The position numbers and the translations under genes are program-made. From Auriscalpium vulgare (lineage: Eukaryota > Basidiomycota > Agaricomycetes > Russulales > Auriscalpiaceae): DNA of 64,000 bases. Shown here piece after piece: positions 42,380 to 53,709 of this stretch. Below the pieces are notes generated by a model. That model saw only the letters and a program-made list of their open reading frames with translations. It searched no databases and was not told the origin of the DNA. Location: contig JAHBBC010000018.1 in assembly GCA_019915015.1 (NCBI GenBank), forward strand, positions 868,001 to 932,000, in the 5' to 3' direction. Within the stretch, counting starts at the first letter, position 1. Each line of letters opens with the position of its first letter.

Positions 42380-43391
42380 TCAAAGCCCTGACTGCGACCG
42401 ATGCACTTGCCCCGCTACATACTCCCTCGTGAAGATGCGGTCGGCTTCGGCGAGGCTGCGAGCACGCTCGACTCGAGGACCGCGGACGTTGCGGCCGAGA
42501 GCGTTGGTAGCTTTCCCACTGCAGGGAAGACATGAGAAATGCAGCGACGGTCACGCAGAGACATCACTTACCAACCCGCATACACACCAGGGAGGCGGCC
42601 GCGCACGACTACCCAGAACGAATCCTCCTCGTGCTGAGCAGGGTATGCGCCATGTGCGCCAACAGCGCCGGTAGCGAGCAGATGGGCATACCGATCGTTT
42701 GCTTCTTCGACGCTTGCGTAGCCCTTGAAGCGAGCGCCGCTGAAGCCACTCGTGTACCTGGACACCTCAAGCCTAAACGCGCGTGAGCACTAGGAATAAG
42801 CACTACAAATATGTCTTTACCAGTCTAAGAAAACGCCGACCTCCCGGCCATGCGCGATGACGAATGCGACCTTCAAACCTCGCGAACTCACTGTCCACTC
42901 CTGCACGGAGACAGGTGTCGGGTCCCGCATCTCCCACTGCTCTGTGGCGAAAGCGAAGGGGTCGGGACCGGCGGGATAGCGAGCGGTGGAGGATCCTGTT
43001 GTCGCGCGGCTTGGCGTCGATGGAGCGCGGCTGGGCGTTGATGGAGCGCGGCTGGCCGTTGATGGAGCGGATGCGGCCACCCGCGTTACGCTCGATGTAT
43101 ACGGCGAAGCGACGGAGGATGGGGTCGATGGCGCCGCACGCGAACGAGTCGGCTGGGTAGACCGGGGGAGAGCAGATGGGACAGAAGGCGGAGTGCTTTG
43201 TACGGACGTCTCGGTCCATTCGTCGTCGTCTTCATCCTCGTCGGATGCAGGATCCGTCGCCACTGATACCTCGGTCATTGCAGACGTTATGTACCCAAGA
43301 TCGTCGTCCCATTGCTGTGGCTGCCCTGTATGAGATGTCAGTAACAACCGTGGATGTCGTCACACTGCTACGCACTTTGTCTGTGAGCCAT
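42380..43391 (-). CDS. Protein with two RNase H1 N-terminal-type modules, 286 aa
   Basis: Exons complement of 43391-43376, 43325-42821, 42772-42572 and 42518-42380; they total exactly 287 codons. An acidic and then Ser/Thr/Pro-rich N-terminal half (with SRAPSTPSRAPSTPS repeats) precedes two viroplasmin/RNase H1-like modules. The first is split by an intron: VAFVIAHGREVGVFLDW, then YTSGFSGARFKGYASVEEA. The second begins SFWVVVRGRLPGVYAG and continues KATNALGRNV...AEADRIF. No catalytic RNase H domain is present. A nucleic-acid-binding role is inferred. It is transcribed divergently from the Pro-rich gene at 43572, with 180 bp between the start codons. Confidence 0.68.
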
Positions 43392-43571
43392 GGTGTTGAC
43401 GGTGGTGGTGGCAGGAAGTGGCAAGGCGACGATTGCAATCAGACTCAGAGATCTCAACATGGCGCCAAACAACCAACCACAATCAACGCGCTCACGTGCA
43501 CAGTAGTCTGCTCATTGAATCTCAATGCCTGAGTCCGTCGTGTCCGCCTAGCTTTGCCAGTATTACTTGCC

Positions 43572-44252
43572 ATGGATCCTCGATCGCGAACGCAAAATTA
43601 CCAGTCAAACGGCTACAATTTTCCATCTCAACCAGCACGTCTTTCGAATGGGAACCCTCCGCAACTTCCTCCTCACCTGCCCATGTGCGACAACCGAGTT
43701 CTGCCGCCTCCACTTTCTCAACATAACTATCCGTCGCTGCAGCCTCAAAATCCCCCTTATCCCTCCTTCAGCCACCCTCGCTATGTTCAATCCCCAGCTT
43801 TGACGTCGTCCTCTCATGTGCCGTCCTCGTTGACATACGCGCGACCTCCTCAGCAATATCCCGCTGCCCTGCAACTCCCTCCGCCGGCAGAGTCAGCTCG
43901 CTACACTCAAAGCCCGTACTCCTACCCAACCGCCAGACACTCCGCGCATGCCTTCCCCGCTGCGCACGTTCTACAGCCTTCATTCCATCGCACACAGTCG
44001 CCTCTCACACAGCCTCCTCTCACGCGTCAACCTCTCCTCCCCACAGCATCGGCGCTCGCATACATGCCTCTGGCTACGCCTCCCCAACCCCCTCCATCCC
44101 CAAATCAGTTCATCAATATGGACTCGAATTCCTTTTCTCCCCCGTCGCCGACAATGTTTCAACCCTCCGCTACCCGACCTTCGCAGCCAGCACCCTCACC
44201 ATCCCCGCGCATCCGCACCCTGCCTCCAGTACCCTCACCATCCCCGCGCTGA
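43572..44252 (+). pseudogene. Pro/Ser/Gln-rich gene truncated by element C
   Basis: Open from the ATG 43572 for 226 codons up to the LTR border at 44249; the first LTR bases (TGA) supply a stop. The protein is almost wholly disordered, rich in Pro, Ser, Gln and Tyr, with a short near-direct repeat (ccctcaccatccccgcgc) just before the break. Such sequence is typical of N-terminal regions of fungal transcription or RNA-binding factors, but nothing specific can be said. The rest of the gene should lie beyond the right end of element C, outside the window. Confidence 0.5.
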
Positions 44253-44907
44253 TACGCTATCACCCGGGACGGACCCTAGCGGGGCGTGCGGCGAGTGCCT
44301 CACAGGACAACAACCACCAACACTGCCTCCTATACGTCGCGATCCAGTCCGGGTGACTAGTCTTGCTGAGGGGGGGAAGGTGTTCGTGTCGCTGTTGCGC
44401 TTCGTGCCCTCCCCGCGGTCGTGCGGGGCCACCTCCTACCGCCTAAACACCAAACTAAACACTCACCTGCCTGGGGATGCCCTCTGCGGGATCCTCCTCC
44501 GAGTGCTTCGCACCCGTGTGCGAAGCGTCCGCCTATGGGCCGTCGCACCCCCTCTTGCCTGTCCGCCTGCCTACCTGTTCCCACATCGGTGGGGTCCTTC
44601 CTTCCTAAGTCTGGTAGCACCTCAGGCTACAGTTTCTGTGAGGTAAAGGGTGTGGGTGGCTTGCGCCGCCCACAGGTTGATTGGGTTGCTACGTCTCGCG
44701 CAGCTCCCTAAGTAGTGGCTCTACCTACGTCGCTAAGCCCTCCCGATCTAGCCCGTTCCGGTGATCCGTTCCGTCGCCAGTCCCGGTTGCTCCTGGGTCG
44801 CCGGACCACGTTCCCATCACCCCCGCTCCCGCGACCCTGCGCCTCGCCTGCTGCTTCCCCGTCTCGCGACGTCTCGCTACACGCTTGCCCGCGGCCTGAA
44901 CCTATCA
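44250..44907 (-). repeat. 3' LTR of element C, 658 bp
   Basis: Limits inferred from TGATA/TATCA ends, from the PPT directly after 44907, and from loss of the upstream coding frame at 44250. The partner LTR is not in the window, so the left limit is less certain. Left flank ends GCGC. Confidence 0.7.
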
Positions 44908-44945
44908 TTTCTCCCCCCAACTGAAACTGCAACTGTCCCCAGTTG
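44908..44945 (-). other. Polypurine tract and inverted-repeat motif of element C
   Basis: In element sense, AGTTGGGGGGAGAAA directly precedes TGATAGG of the LTR. The plus strand continues CAACTGAAACTGCAACTG then CAGTTG, an inverted repeat shared with element A. A TATAAGGG box at about 44969 would serve antisense gene 1. Confidence 0.7.
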
Positions 44946-45035
44946 CCAGGAACCGTGCGGAAGCGGCATATAAGGGCTCGCGACCTTTCGCGATAACGTC
45001 GCTTGTAGCATCCCTTTGCCGATTTCTGTCCCGCG

Positions 45036-46284
45036 ATGTCCCTCCCCGCAGCGTCTGCCACCGCCGACAACCTCGACCTCCTCCGCCTGTTGACGCAGGC
45101 CCCCTTCGCTGGTTTTGACCTTGGGGATGCCGAACGGGAGGTTGCGCTACGTCTAGAGTGGGCCGACAAAGTCAACCAGCTCGTGGTGCGTGCTGGTCCC
45201 CGACCGCGTCTTTTCCCGGCTTGGCTGATGATGAACTCAATTCCAGACCCTTTCTTCAATCCGCGCGTCCCGCAGCCTGCGCGATCTTGCCTTCCACTTC
45301 ACCTCGCCGATCCTCGAGTTCATGGTGAAGCTCGTTCCAGCGTCCGCCCCTCTCGCCCAGCGCTTCGAGGGCACCCTCATGCGTACCCTCCCCGACTCAG
45401 CGCGCGCCAGCCCGCGGTGGTCCCAGATGTTCTCCCCTTTCCCTGCCGACGCTACCGACGCGGAACTCCACGTCTTGATCACCATCGTGGAGGCTGGGCT
45501 CTGGACCGTGTACTACTTCGGAGACGGTTCTGTCGAATCCTACCTCCATGAAATCACGGAGTTGCATGGCGCCTTCCCCACCCTGCGTCCTCAGGGGATG
45601 CAGAGCTGGCTCCTACGTGATTTCGACGCCCGGGCCGTCCATGGGATGTTTGTTATTACCCGCGAAGACGCCGTGTGCCGCGCCCTGGCCTACCACGTCC
45701 GTGGTGCCTCCAGCTCCCCCCACTCTCGTGCCTACGCGGGCCGCCTCACCACGGGCGTGGTGTACTACCTATTGGGGGGCCTCGCGGAGGACTCGGTGGA
45801 TATGTTACGGGACTTTACCACCATTTCCGAGGCCTTCGACACGTTTCGCGATATTTGGGCGGACTGGCCACTGGTGTTGGATCGCCTCGACATGCGCTGG
45901 GCCGCGATGGCAACCTGTATGGGCGGGATGCTGGACGCATGGGGATTAGGGTCCCGCCTCCTGGCCAACCTCCAGCCCGCAGACTTCCTGGTCCAGGATA
46001 TCAGCGTGGCCTCGATTCGCGCCATCGAGCAGATCAGTTCTGCGCGCCTCTCGCACATCTCCTCCTCCCAAGCCATAGCTGAGATACCCCTAGGCTTCGA
46101 TGCCATAGTCCATCCCTTGGACCAGCCGGGCCCTCTTCCCTTCCCCGCGCACCCCACGGTACCAGCGCCGACGGCCCCCTCCGCGTCTCCTACCTACGCC
46201 GGGGAGATACCGCCGCCCATTGCCAGCTCGGAAGAAGTCGAGGAGGGGGAGGTGATCGAGCTTCTGATGGAGCGCGAGGAATAG
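45036..46284 (+). CDS. Element C antisense gene 1, 395 aa
   Basis: Exons 45036-45185 and 45247-46284 (61-bp intron), 396 codons. A TATAAGG box lies 67 bp upstream. Helical protein with an acidic Glu-rich end (EEVEEGEVIELLMEREE). Related along its length to element A antisense gene 1 (12548-13775), with the shared block V-SYL-E---H--(F/I)P---P-G-Q-W and the WAD-P-(V)L block, and the intron in both after about 50 codons. Unknown function; soluble by composition. Confidence 0.68.
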
Positions 46285-46567
46285 GTATATTCCCGGGCCA
46301 ATGTCTGTAGAATGTTCCATAGCTATTGAAATGGAACCAGGAGCCATGTGCGGCTTCCCCCTGTCCCTGTGCCACGTTTCGCGATGCCTTGCGATAAGCT
46401 CCTGGGCCCATGCCGGAGGCTCCGTCTGGGTCGCGATCTGTCGCGATAACCCACGTTGGCCGGAACTCCGGCGAGACCCTCGTGTTTTGGTCTTCGCGCT
46501 GTATCGCGACGCCGCGATGGTGTGCCTCTTTCCCTACTCGCGCCGCCTATATGAGGGGGCTGCGACG

Positions 46568-47802
46568 ATGGCCTTTTCCAAAAACCCTCAACGCCCCAGT
46601 CCGTCCGACTACCTCCTCCACATGCAGGCCGTCCTTCTCCGCGCGTTTTCGCGTTTCCGGCTGTACCAGCTGTTGATACATCCGGTTGAGGTGCCCTTGC
46701 CTGGTGCCGACGCTTCCTCATTTCCCGCGGCCGCCGTTGCCTGGCTTCAGGAGATCTCCGACCTATTGGTGCGTCGTCCCGCGGCCCTCTTTTCCCTCAT
46801 CCCGGCCTCGTACTGACGTTGTCTTCGCTTCTTCCCCCTTTTCAGCAGGACCATCGCGAGACGTCGCATTTTACCCTACCGGCCCTCGCGTCCATGACCG
46901 TCGTCTCGACGCTCTCCTACCTAGCGGAGCGCTTTCCCGAAACGTTCGAACAAACCGCCCCCATTCGCGCGAATATCGTAGGAAATATTCCGTTCGGAGG
47001 GGACAACGCCCCGGGGCAGCCACCCAGCGTCGCTCTGCTTCCTCACGTGGTCCATGTGGACTCCTTGGCCCACCTGGTGGAGCGCTCTGTTTGGTTGCTG
47101 TACCGTCACCAACTTCACGGCCGGGCAACTTTCGAGGTCAACTTGGCAGCGCTGTTCGGCCCCGAGTTTGCCCCCCGTCCCGACGGCCTTGCCACCCGTG
47201 TTGCCGAGTTATTCCTTCGCGACCTCGATCGTTTGAGTGACGACCTCGACCACGCCGACGGGCTGGTCGGGGCCCTCATGCTCCCCTTGAACCGCGCCGT
47301 GATCGGAATGACCCACCCCCGCGACATTGGCGTCCTCGACTTCCTTGCGGCCGCGAGTCCCTCGTTGCAGGCTGCCCATCGTGCGAACGTCCGTGAAGCC
47401 GCCGACTATCTCGTTCCCGGCCTCAAGTTGGTCGCGGAGCTTCGCGACTTCGTTTGGGCGGACCAATTGAACGCCAGCCACCTGCGCCACGCCGTCACTC
47501 GCCTCGAAGGCACCGCGGGAAAGCTGCTGTACGATGCCTGCGAAGTTGCCGCGGTCCTCGACCACCTCGCCGGTGCCGGTCCTATGCGCCGTATGCTTAC
47601 CGCCCTTCCCTTCCCGCCGCTTACTCACCGAGTCATCCGCCGCGGCTCTATCGCGTTCTCGTGGGGGGTCCCCAACCTTGTTGAGGTCGTGGGCCCGAGG
47701 CCTCCTGATGCCCTGAGTCGACGGGCTGGTCGTAGGAATGGGGGTAACCGCGCCCGGACTCCCGCGCCCAATGGTGCGTCTGGGTCCGGTGCGCCCGCGT
47801 AG
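46568..47802 (+). CDS. Element C antisense gene 2, about 385 aa
   Basis: Exons 46568-46768 and 46846-47802. The start at 46568 is a choice: ATGs at 46331, 46346 and 46622 are also in frame, and a TATATGA box at about 46549 would favour 46622. Helical protein with a Leu-rich second exon and a basic Arg/Gly tail (SRRAGRRNGGNRARTP). Same position, size, intron placement and tail character as element A antisense gene 2, but weak direct similarity. No recognised domain. Confidence 0.6.
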
Positions 47803-47886
47803 CGAGCGATTCCTGTAATTTGCCCAAGGCGCCCTTAGGGCCCAGAAATGCCATTCCGTTCCCTATCCCTTCTTCTTGACTCGCGC

Positions 47887-49171
47887 TGTGGTAGGAACTT
47901 GTGGTTGCAGGCGGGCGAGTCGGTGGGTCGAGAGACCGGAAGATCGTCGGTAGCTGTAGGGTAGAGAATAGACGGAAATTGTCAGCAACGAGAGACCCAG
48001 AGGGAACGACGCAACGGGGGCTTCTCAGTACGAGGAGCAAGGTACCGGTGTTGCGCGGTCGGGTTTTGGTGTAGCTGAGTTTTGAGGGAGGCTTCACCGA
48101 GCGATTTCGATGCGTACGACGGGCGCACGAGTCGGGGAAGCTGTACTGCGAATCAGGAGGTTATAGAGAGAGAGGAAGAAGTGTCGGGAGGGGGCTTGAT
48201 GCGGCGCGCGGCTCGGCTCGGGCTCAGTACTGCTCTGGGGTGAAAAGATGCTCCATTCTAAGGCGGGAGGACGCCTGTATATCTGACAGCCGGATGCCGC
48301 GACGCTGCGCGTGCTCTCGCGCCGCCGGGCCATCGATACCAAGTGATGGAGAAAGATAAACAGGGGAGGGGATGATGGTGGCAATACGAAATTGAAACCG
48401 GAAGCAAAATAAACAAGTCCATGTGGGGCGGTGTGCGGGTAAATCGGGCTCGGGGAATAGAGGGGGTGCGGCGTATCGTACGAAGGCCTGGCCTCCTCGA
48501 CGAGCTCGTTCACCTCGCGCATCCGGGTTCAACTCTATTGAGACTTACGCTCGCGCGCGCAATCGTACTCTGTCCCCCAACAGAGGAGCACGGGTGGCCC
48601 AGACCCGGCTCGTGCGATGCGGCAGCGGCGGAGTTGTCCCCGACGCGTTCGGATCACGGCGGTCTCGGTGCGTCGGCGAAAGGGAGTATGCGGGAGGAGG
48701 GGTGGTACTCGGTGTCGTCTCGTAGGGGAAGGAGATGGGATAAGGACGTGAAAAGAGCGCAGCGGCGCCGTTAAACTATACAGAACGGAGGAAATGTTAG
48801 AGATCGAGAGTAAAAAGAAGAAACACTATGCGTCGCCGTCCATCCTCGCTCCTGCCTGCCCTCCTGAAGCTGCTGACCGGCCGTTCGGCTCCGTGGCTGT
48901 GCTGCGCCGTGTGCAACGCGTCGCGAGTACGTTCTGGGGGGTCTGGCGGGCTGGCGTTGCGGGAAGGGCTTGTGCGAGAGGTCTTCGGTATACGGCTGGC
49001 GACGACGTGGCGGTTGTTGTAAGGTGAGAGTGGTGTTGTCCTAAAGAAGCCAAGATGCTGTCAGTGCGCGCTTAGCGCGCGTCAACGACGTCAGCGTCGG
49101 CAGTTGCCGGCGCACTCGTCCCGCCTCGATACCTGGCGGTGTCCGCGAACAGGGCGAGCGGCACCTCCACA
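47887..49171 (-). repeat. 3' LTR of element B, 1285 bp
   Basis: Near-identical to 56412-57696. Short frames within it are not considered genes. Confidence 0.93.
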
Positions 49172-49338
49172 GTGGGGGGGAGTTTCGATGTCGACCCCGA
49201 CATCGGGCCAGACTAGAAAAGGTCAGAAAGGAAAGGATGCTCATGTGAAAAAAAAAAAAAAGGGAAAGAAAGGCTCGGGATGAGAAACGGAAAAAGAAAA
49301 GAGGAAACGAAACGAAACGTAGAGGTCTTTCTCTCGCC

Positions 49339-52300
49339 TCAGAAAGGTGCGCCGCGTGCGCCGTAGCTTGTGTTCTTCACAGCCTGCGTGAATGACGTCA
49401 AGCTCTTCGGCGGCGGTGGTTGTGGTCGCGGTTCTCGAATCCAGGACTTCTCGTACTCGCTGTAGCCGCGCTGAGCGATCGGCACGTCGAGGCAAAGCGT
49501 GCGGCCGATGCGGATGATATAGAACTTCTCCATGTCGTCCGTGATCCAGAGACTGGGGGGTTCCAGCTCGCGGCAGCGGCCGAGGAGCGGCTGTGTCTCA
49601 TGTGGTTGCTCTGCGTCGTGCGGGTAAATCTGCGAGGCTGGCAGCGTCAGTGCAGTCGCGTCGCCGGGGTACAGGGGAAAGCGCGTGGAGTGCGACTCAG
49701 CGGCTATGCCGCTAACGGGGAGTGCTGTGCGCAGCGTCTGGTGCTCAGCTCGGTAGTAAAAAAGCTTGAGGCGATGTGCCGTCACATGGCCGCGGATCAC
49801 CGTACCGTCGAGCTCGCGCAGCACATACGACTTGTTCTCGCGCTTCTCGTGGATGATGAACGGGCCCGCCCATCGCCACTGGTCCTTGTTACCGTGCTGG
49901 TTGTCGAGCCAAGTCTCGTGTCGGAGCACCCACATCCCGGGCGCGAAGTCGGAGAAGGAGAACTTGCCCGCGTGCTTGGCGTTGAAGTCGTCGACCGAAC
50001 GCTTTCGGTTCTTGCGGATCTCTGCGTAGATGTCAGCCATGTGTGCATCGCGTCGCGCAATTTGCTGTGCGCGCAACGCCAGAAGAGTTGCCGTGTCCCG
50101 CGTCTCGTGCCAGCTGAGTGTCTGCCAAGTCGCATCTGCAAAATCGAACGCAAAGACAGGGTGAGTGCCATAGATCAGGTAATAGGGCGTATACCCCGAG
50201 ACACGGCTCGTTGTAGTGCGCGTCGCCAACAGAATTGCGTGCACGAACTTCGGCCAGTCGCGTTTGCGATCGCCGGCGGCTTTGAGTACGCCGTCCTTGA
50301 GCACTTGGTGCGATCGCTCGGATATGCCATTGCTCTGCGGGTGGTACGGGTTAGAGATCAACACGACGGCACCGTACTGCTCGTATATCTGCTCGGCGAC
50401 GCCTTGAAATTCGGTGCCGTTGTCGATGGTGAAGTACGGTATGCACCCGAATCGTGAGATGATGTCCTCATACAGAAACTTGGCGACATTGCTTGACTTG
50501 ATGTGTTCAACCGCGCGCGCCTCGGGCCAACCGCTAGCAGAGTCAGTGCCACAGATGAGATAACGTTGAACTCGCCCGTTGGACGCCACACCATCCGGCA
50601 TGTGTATGACGTCGAGGTGGAAGTGGCGTAGCACAGACGCGTCCCAGGTCAGGTCGAACGGAATTACCGGGCGCTTCTGCGAGTTCTTCTGGCATTCGAC
50701 ACATGAGCGGACGAACCACGCAATGTGGTCGTACATGTTCGGCCAGTAGTAACGCTCGCGTAGCTTGGTCCACGTCGCCTGGCGCCCGCGATGGCCGGCC
50801 TGATTGTGCGCCTCGGCGAGGATCGCGTTGCGCCTGGATACGTTAGTGACGACGAGCCGTGGTAGCTCGTTGCTCGAGCGCGGTCGCTGCCATATCCTGT
50901 GGTTGTGCAAAAAGAACAAGTTAGATCGCTTCTCGAAACGATCCCGCGCCTTGGCATCCTTCAGATGCGCGGGGATCTCTCTGCGCTCGAGGTAATGCAT
51001 GATCTCCTTCCACATATCGGGCGCTTCTTCATTGTTCTTACCAAACTGATGCCCTGCGCAGGCTACGTACCCTTCCGTCTGGGGCTTTGCGGCGTTGCGA
51101 GCGAAGGTATTCTTGATGCGGAACCACTCGTAAGACGTCCCCGACACCGTCTCGTAACCGAGCCGGTGGTCGCTGCGCGCGCTCGCGAGTGTACTCCCGC
51201 GCGGAACCAGAGTGTCGTAGGGTCGAAGGACAGGCATGGGCTCGCCGGGCTTCAGCGCGGTCTCATACGCATAGTCGTACATGGTGAACTGGCATGGCCA
51301 CAACTCACCGCCCAGGTTGCAGTCTGCGTCGAATATTGTAAGAGCGCGGTTACGAACGAAGAACTCACGGCCAATGTACGACATTTCATCCGTATAGCGC
51401 AGGAGGGTACGCTCGAACAGTCCACCAGGATGGTCGAAGACTTGCGACGCGTCGCGGGATATGGCGTTCGAGCTGAAGGATGAGTGAACGCCGACCAAGT
51501 CCGTGGGCGACTCAATAAGGTGTGCAGGCTCCATGTCGAATGCGGAAATGAAAGGCGCTTGGCGGGTCGTCTGCGTGTGGCGCGCTCGATGATATAGCGT
51601 ATGGAGCAGCTGAGCGACGTCCTCGATAGGGGTAACCGTACCTGTACGAACGGGCCCGTGTTCTGCCGCCGTTTCAGCATTCACGATCGGGAAACTGAGG
51701 GACTTATCAATATATTCCTCGGCGTCGTCCTCTTCCGGATCGAGAGGCGAACGGCGCTTCCGAGACAGGCCGTCCGCCGGCTGGTGCGCTTCAGCTTTAA
51801 CGTGGTGCATCTCAAAGTCAAAGAGCTGTAGGTAGGCGATCCAGCGGGTCATGGGCGCGTTCGGGAGGTCAGGAGAGCGTATCATCTCCTTCAGGAATTT
51901 GGCGTCGTGGTCAAGTCGAAAGTGAATGCCCCAAATACGATGTCGGAGGTCCTTGAATGCTCGAAAAACGCCATACAGCTCCGCCTTGGGCTGCGAGTAG
52001 CGCGACTCGGCTTCGTTGAAGGTGCACGAGCCGAATACTGCGGGCTTTCGTTCAGTAAGGAGCTGCTGGAATACCACCCACCCGGCACCAGTCGTGTACG
52101 CAGCATCAACGGCGACGATGACCAGACCGTGGTCCGTCTCGCGCGGAAATTGATTGACTTGCCGCGCGAGAGTGTAGTCGATGGCGACGAGGACGGGCGC
52201 GCTCGTAACAAGTTCCTTCAGCTGTTGCATGGCCTCGCGTGCGCTGTCGTCGAACGTGAAGTCTCGGTCAGCACCACGGAGCAGGCTCGTGAGGGGCTTA

Positions 52301-53709
52301 GCTATTAGCGAGAAACCCTTGATCCATTTGCGTCCGCAGCCTGCTGTTCCCAGGAAGCCGCGCAGCTCGGTCGTGTTCTGTGGCTCGGGCCAATTGAGGA
52401 CCTTCGACACAATGCCTACGTCCAGGTGCCACCCGTTCCGCGATACCATATAACCAACGATCTTGAGGCGCGAGACGGCGAGAATGGTCTTGTGTCCCGA
52501 GCCCGTAATACCGGCGGCAATGAAGCGAGCGAAGACGCGGTCGAGGGTAGTTGCGTACTCGTACACGAAGCGCCGCAGGAAAGGGTTGTCCGGCATGGGC
52601 TCGTCCTCGTATGTCGAGCGCGGACCCTTCACGCCTGTGTCGTCCATGAATGCATCGCAGTGCTCCGGGGTCTCCGGTTGAATGGCGTGATTGACGTCGC
52701 GCTGGAACTCCTGCGGCGAGTTAGTGTATCCCATGGGAAGCGTCACCTGTTGCTTTGGTCCATCAATCGAATGGAACGCGGTCAAGGGCCTCGACTTCTC
52801 GGCCAGGATGCGCGCGTCGAACCCCGAGTATAAATCGGACACGCCGTAGATCACGCGCCCGACGAATCCTTCCGCAAAGTCATCCATGCGGGGTGGCAAC
52901 GCCGCGTCTCTAATGGTGACGCCATTCAGCTCTTGCAAATCGACTACGAGACGCACCTTGCCATTCTTCTTGGCCACGGGAAAGAGCGCGCTGCGGTAGG
53001 ACGATGTTGTGGGCTCAAAGCGCCCGCTGGCTTCCTGTTCTCGGATTTCCTGTCGGACGACTTCTTCAAGAGCCTTGGGCACTCGTATCGGAGCGCGTTG
53101 CCAAGGGACGTGCTCGATGGTGGGTATTTCATAGTCAGGATAATATTCCTGCTTGAAAACACCCTTCTCCGCATACTCAAAGGCGAAAGCGTGCTCACGT
53201 CGTGTGACGACCACGCCCAGAAGGGCGACTTCCTCGTCGGACAGGAAGTCTGGCTCGATGGTAGCGAGTAGCATGTTAAAACGTTCCTGCGTCATTCGCT
53301 CAGTAGGCACGAAGGATGAAAGAGGAGGAGGGTGCGTAGGCAGCGGTTCGAGCGCAGGGAGGGGTATGGGCTTGAACTGTTGTGCGCTCGGGTTAGGCAT
53401 GTACGTCGGCACTGGTCGGACCTTGCGATCCACGGGTTTGTACTTCTTACGCGCGGCGGGATGTGTGCTGTAGAGACTGTGAGGGGGCTCGTCGAGAGCG
53501 CGGTGCGTCCAGGGTGTGGGTATCGGTGTGGAATCGGGCACTAAATAATGAGCCTGGCGCAGGAGAGTGTCGTACGAGTCTGGGGGTTGTAAATATATTA
53601 GCGAGTCGAAATCAGAATGCGCGGGATCACCAAGGAGGCCTAGTAAGGACCGTCCCAGGGTGGCGACGTTGCTGGCGGCCACTGTCCCGTCGTGTTCGCC
53701 AGCTGTCAA
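49339..53709 (-). CDS. Element B Pol: reverse transcriptase, RNase H, integrase, about 1456 aa
   Basis: RT core at about residues 215-400 with FMDD near 353. RNase H follows (AVDAAYTTG ... AELYGVFRAF). A spacer leads to the integrase: HHCC finger near 970 (HNQAGH ... CVEC) and catalytic residues in LDVIH (about 1034), IDNG (1096) and SERSH (1132). The tail holds a GPF-type module with a C-terminal extension. No ATG at the 5' end; the frame is -1 to gag and overlaps its stop at GATTTTTGA, so a frameshift fusion is likely. Confidence 0.94.
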   Translation of the reverse strand: MTAGEHDGTVAASNVATLGRSLLGLLGDPAHSDFDSLIYLQPPDSYDTLLRQAHYLVPDSTPIPTPWTHRALDEPPHSLYSTHPAARKKYKPVDRKVRPVPTYMPNPSAQQFKPIPLPALEPLPTHPPPLSSFVPTERMTQERFNMLLATIEPDFLSDEEVALLGVVVTRREHAFAFEYAEKGVFKQEYYPDYEIPTIEHVPWQRAPIRVPKALEEVVRQEIREQEASGRFEPTTSSYRSALFPVAKKNGKVRLVVDLQELNGVTIRDAALPPRMDDFAEGFVGRVIYGVSDLYSGFDARILAEKSRPLTAFHSIDGPKQQVTLPMGYTNSPQEFQRDVNHAIQPETPEHCDAFMDDTGVKGPRSTYEDEPMPDNPFLRRFVYEYATTLDRVFARFIAAGITGSGHKTILAVSRLKIVGYMVSRNGWHLDVGIVSKVLNWPEPQNTTELRGFLGTAGCGRKWIKGFSLIAKPLTSLLRGADRDFTFDDSAREAMQQLKELVTSAPVLVAIDYTLARQVNQFPRETDHGLVIVAVDAAYTTGAGWVVFQQLLTERKPAVFGSCTFNEAESRYSQPKAELYGVFRAFKDLRHRIWGIHFRLDHDAKFLKEMIRSPDLPNAPMTRWIAYLQLFDFEMHHVKAEAHQPADGLSRKRRSPLDPEEDDAEEYIDKSLSFPIVNAETAAEHGPVRTGTVTPIEDVAQLLHTLYHRARHTQTTRQAPFISAFDMEPAHLIESPTDLVGVHSSFSSNAISRDASQVFDHPGGLFERTLLRYTDEMSYIGREFFVRNRALTIFDADCNLGGELWPCQFTMYDYAYETALKPGEPMPVLRPYDTLVPRGSTLASARSDHRLGYETVSGTSYEWFRIKNTFARNAAKPQTEGYVACAGHQFGKNNEEAPDMWKEIMHYLERREIPAHLKDAKARDRFEKRSNLFFLHNHRIWQRPRSSNELPRLVVTNVSRRNAILAEAHNQAGHRGRQATWTKLRERYYWPNMYDHIAWFVRSCVECQKNSQKRPVIPFDLTWDASVLRHFHLDVIHMPDGVASNGRVQRYLICGTDSASGWPEARAVEHIKSSNVAKFLYEDIISRFGCIPYFTIDNGTEFQGVAEQIYEQYGAVVLISNPYHPQSNGISERSHQVLKDGVLKAAGDRKRDWPKFVHAILLATRTTTSRVSGYTPYYLIYGTHPVFAFDFADATWQTLSWHETRDTATLLALRAQQIARRDAHMADIYAEIRKNRKRSVDDFNAKHAGKFSFSDFAPGMWVLRHETWLDNQHGNKDQWRWAGPFIIHEKRENKSYVLRELDGTVIRGHVTAHRLKLFYYRAEHQTLRTALPVSGIAAESHSTRFPLYPGDATALTLPASQIYPHDAEQPHETQPLLGRCRELEPPSLWITDDMEKFYIIRIGRTLCLDVPIAQRGYSEYEKSWIREPRPQPPPPKSLTSFTQAVKNTSYGARGAPF

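Noticed and set aside
48094..49053. Open frames inside the element B LTRs
   Set aside because: Duplicated exactly at 56619-57578; no coding signature.
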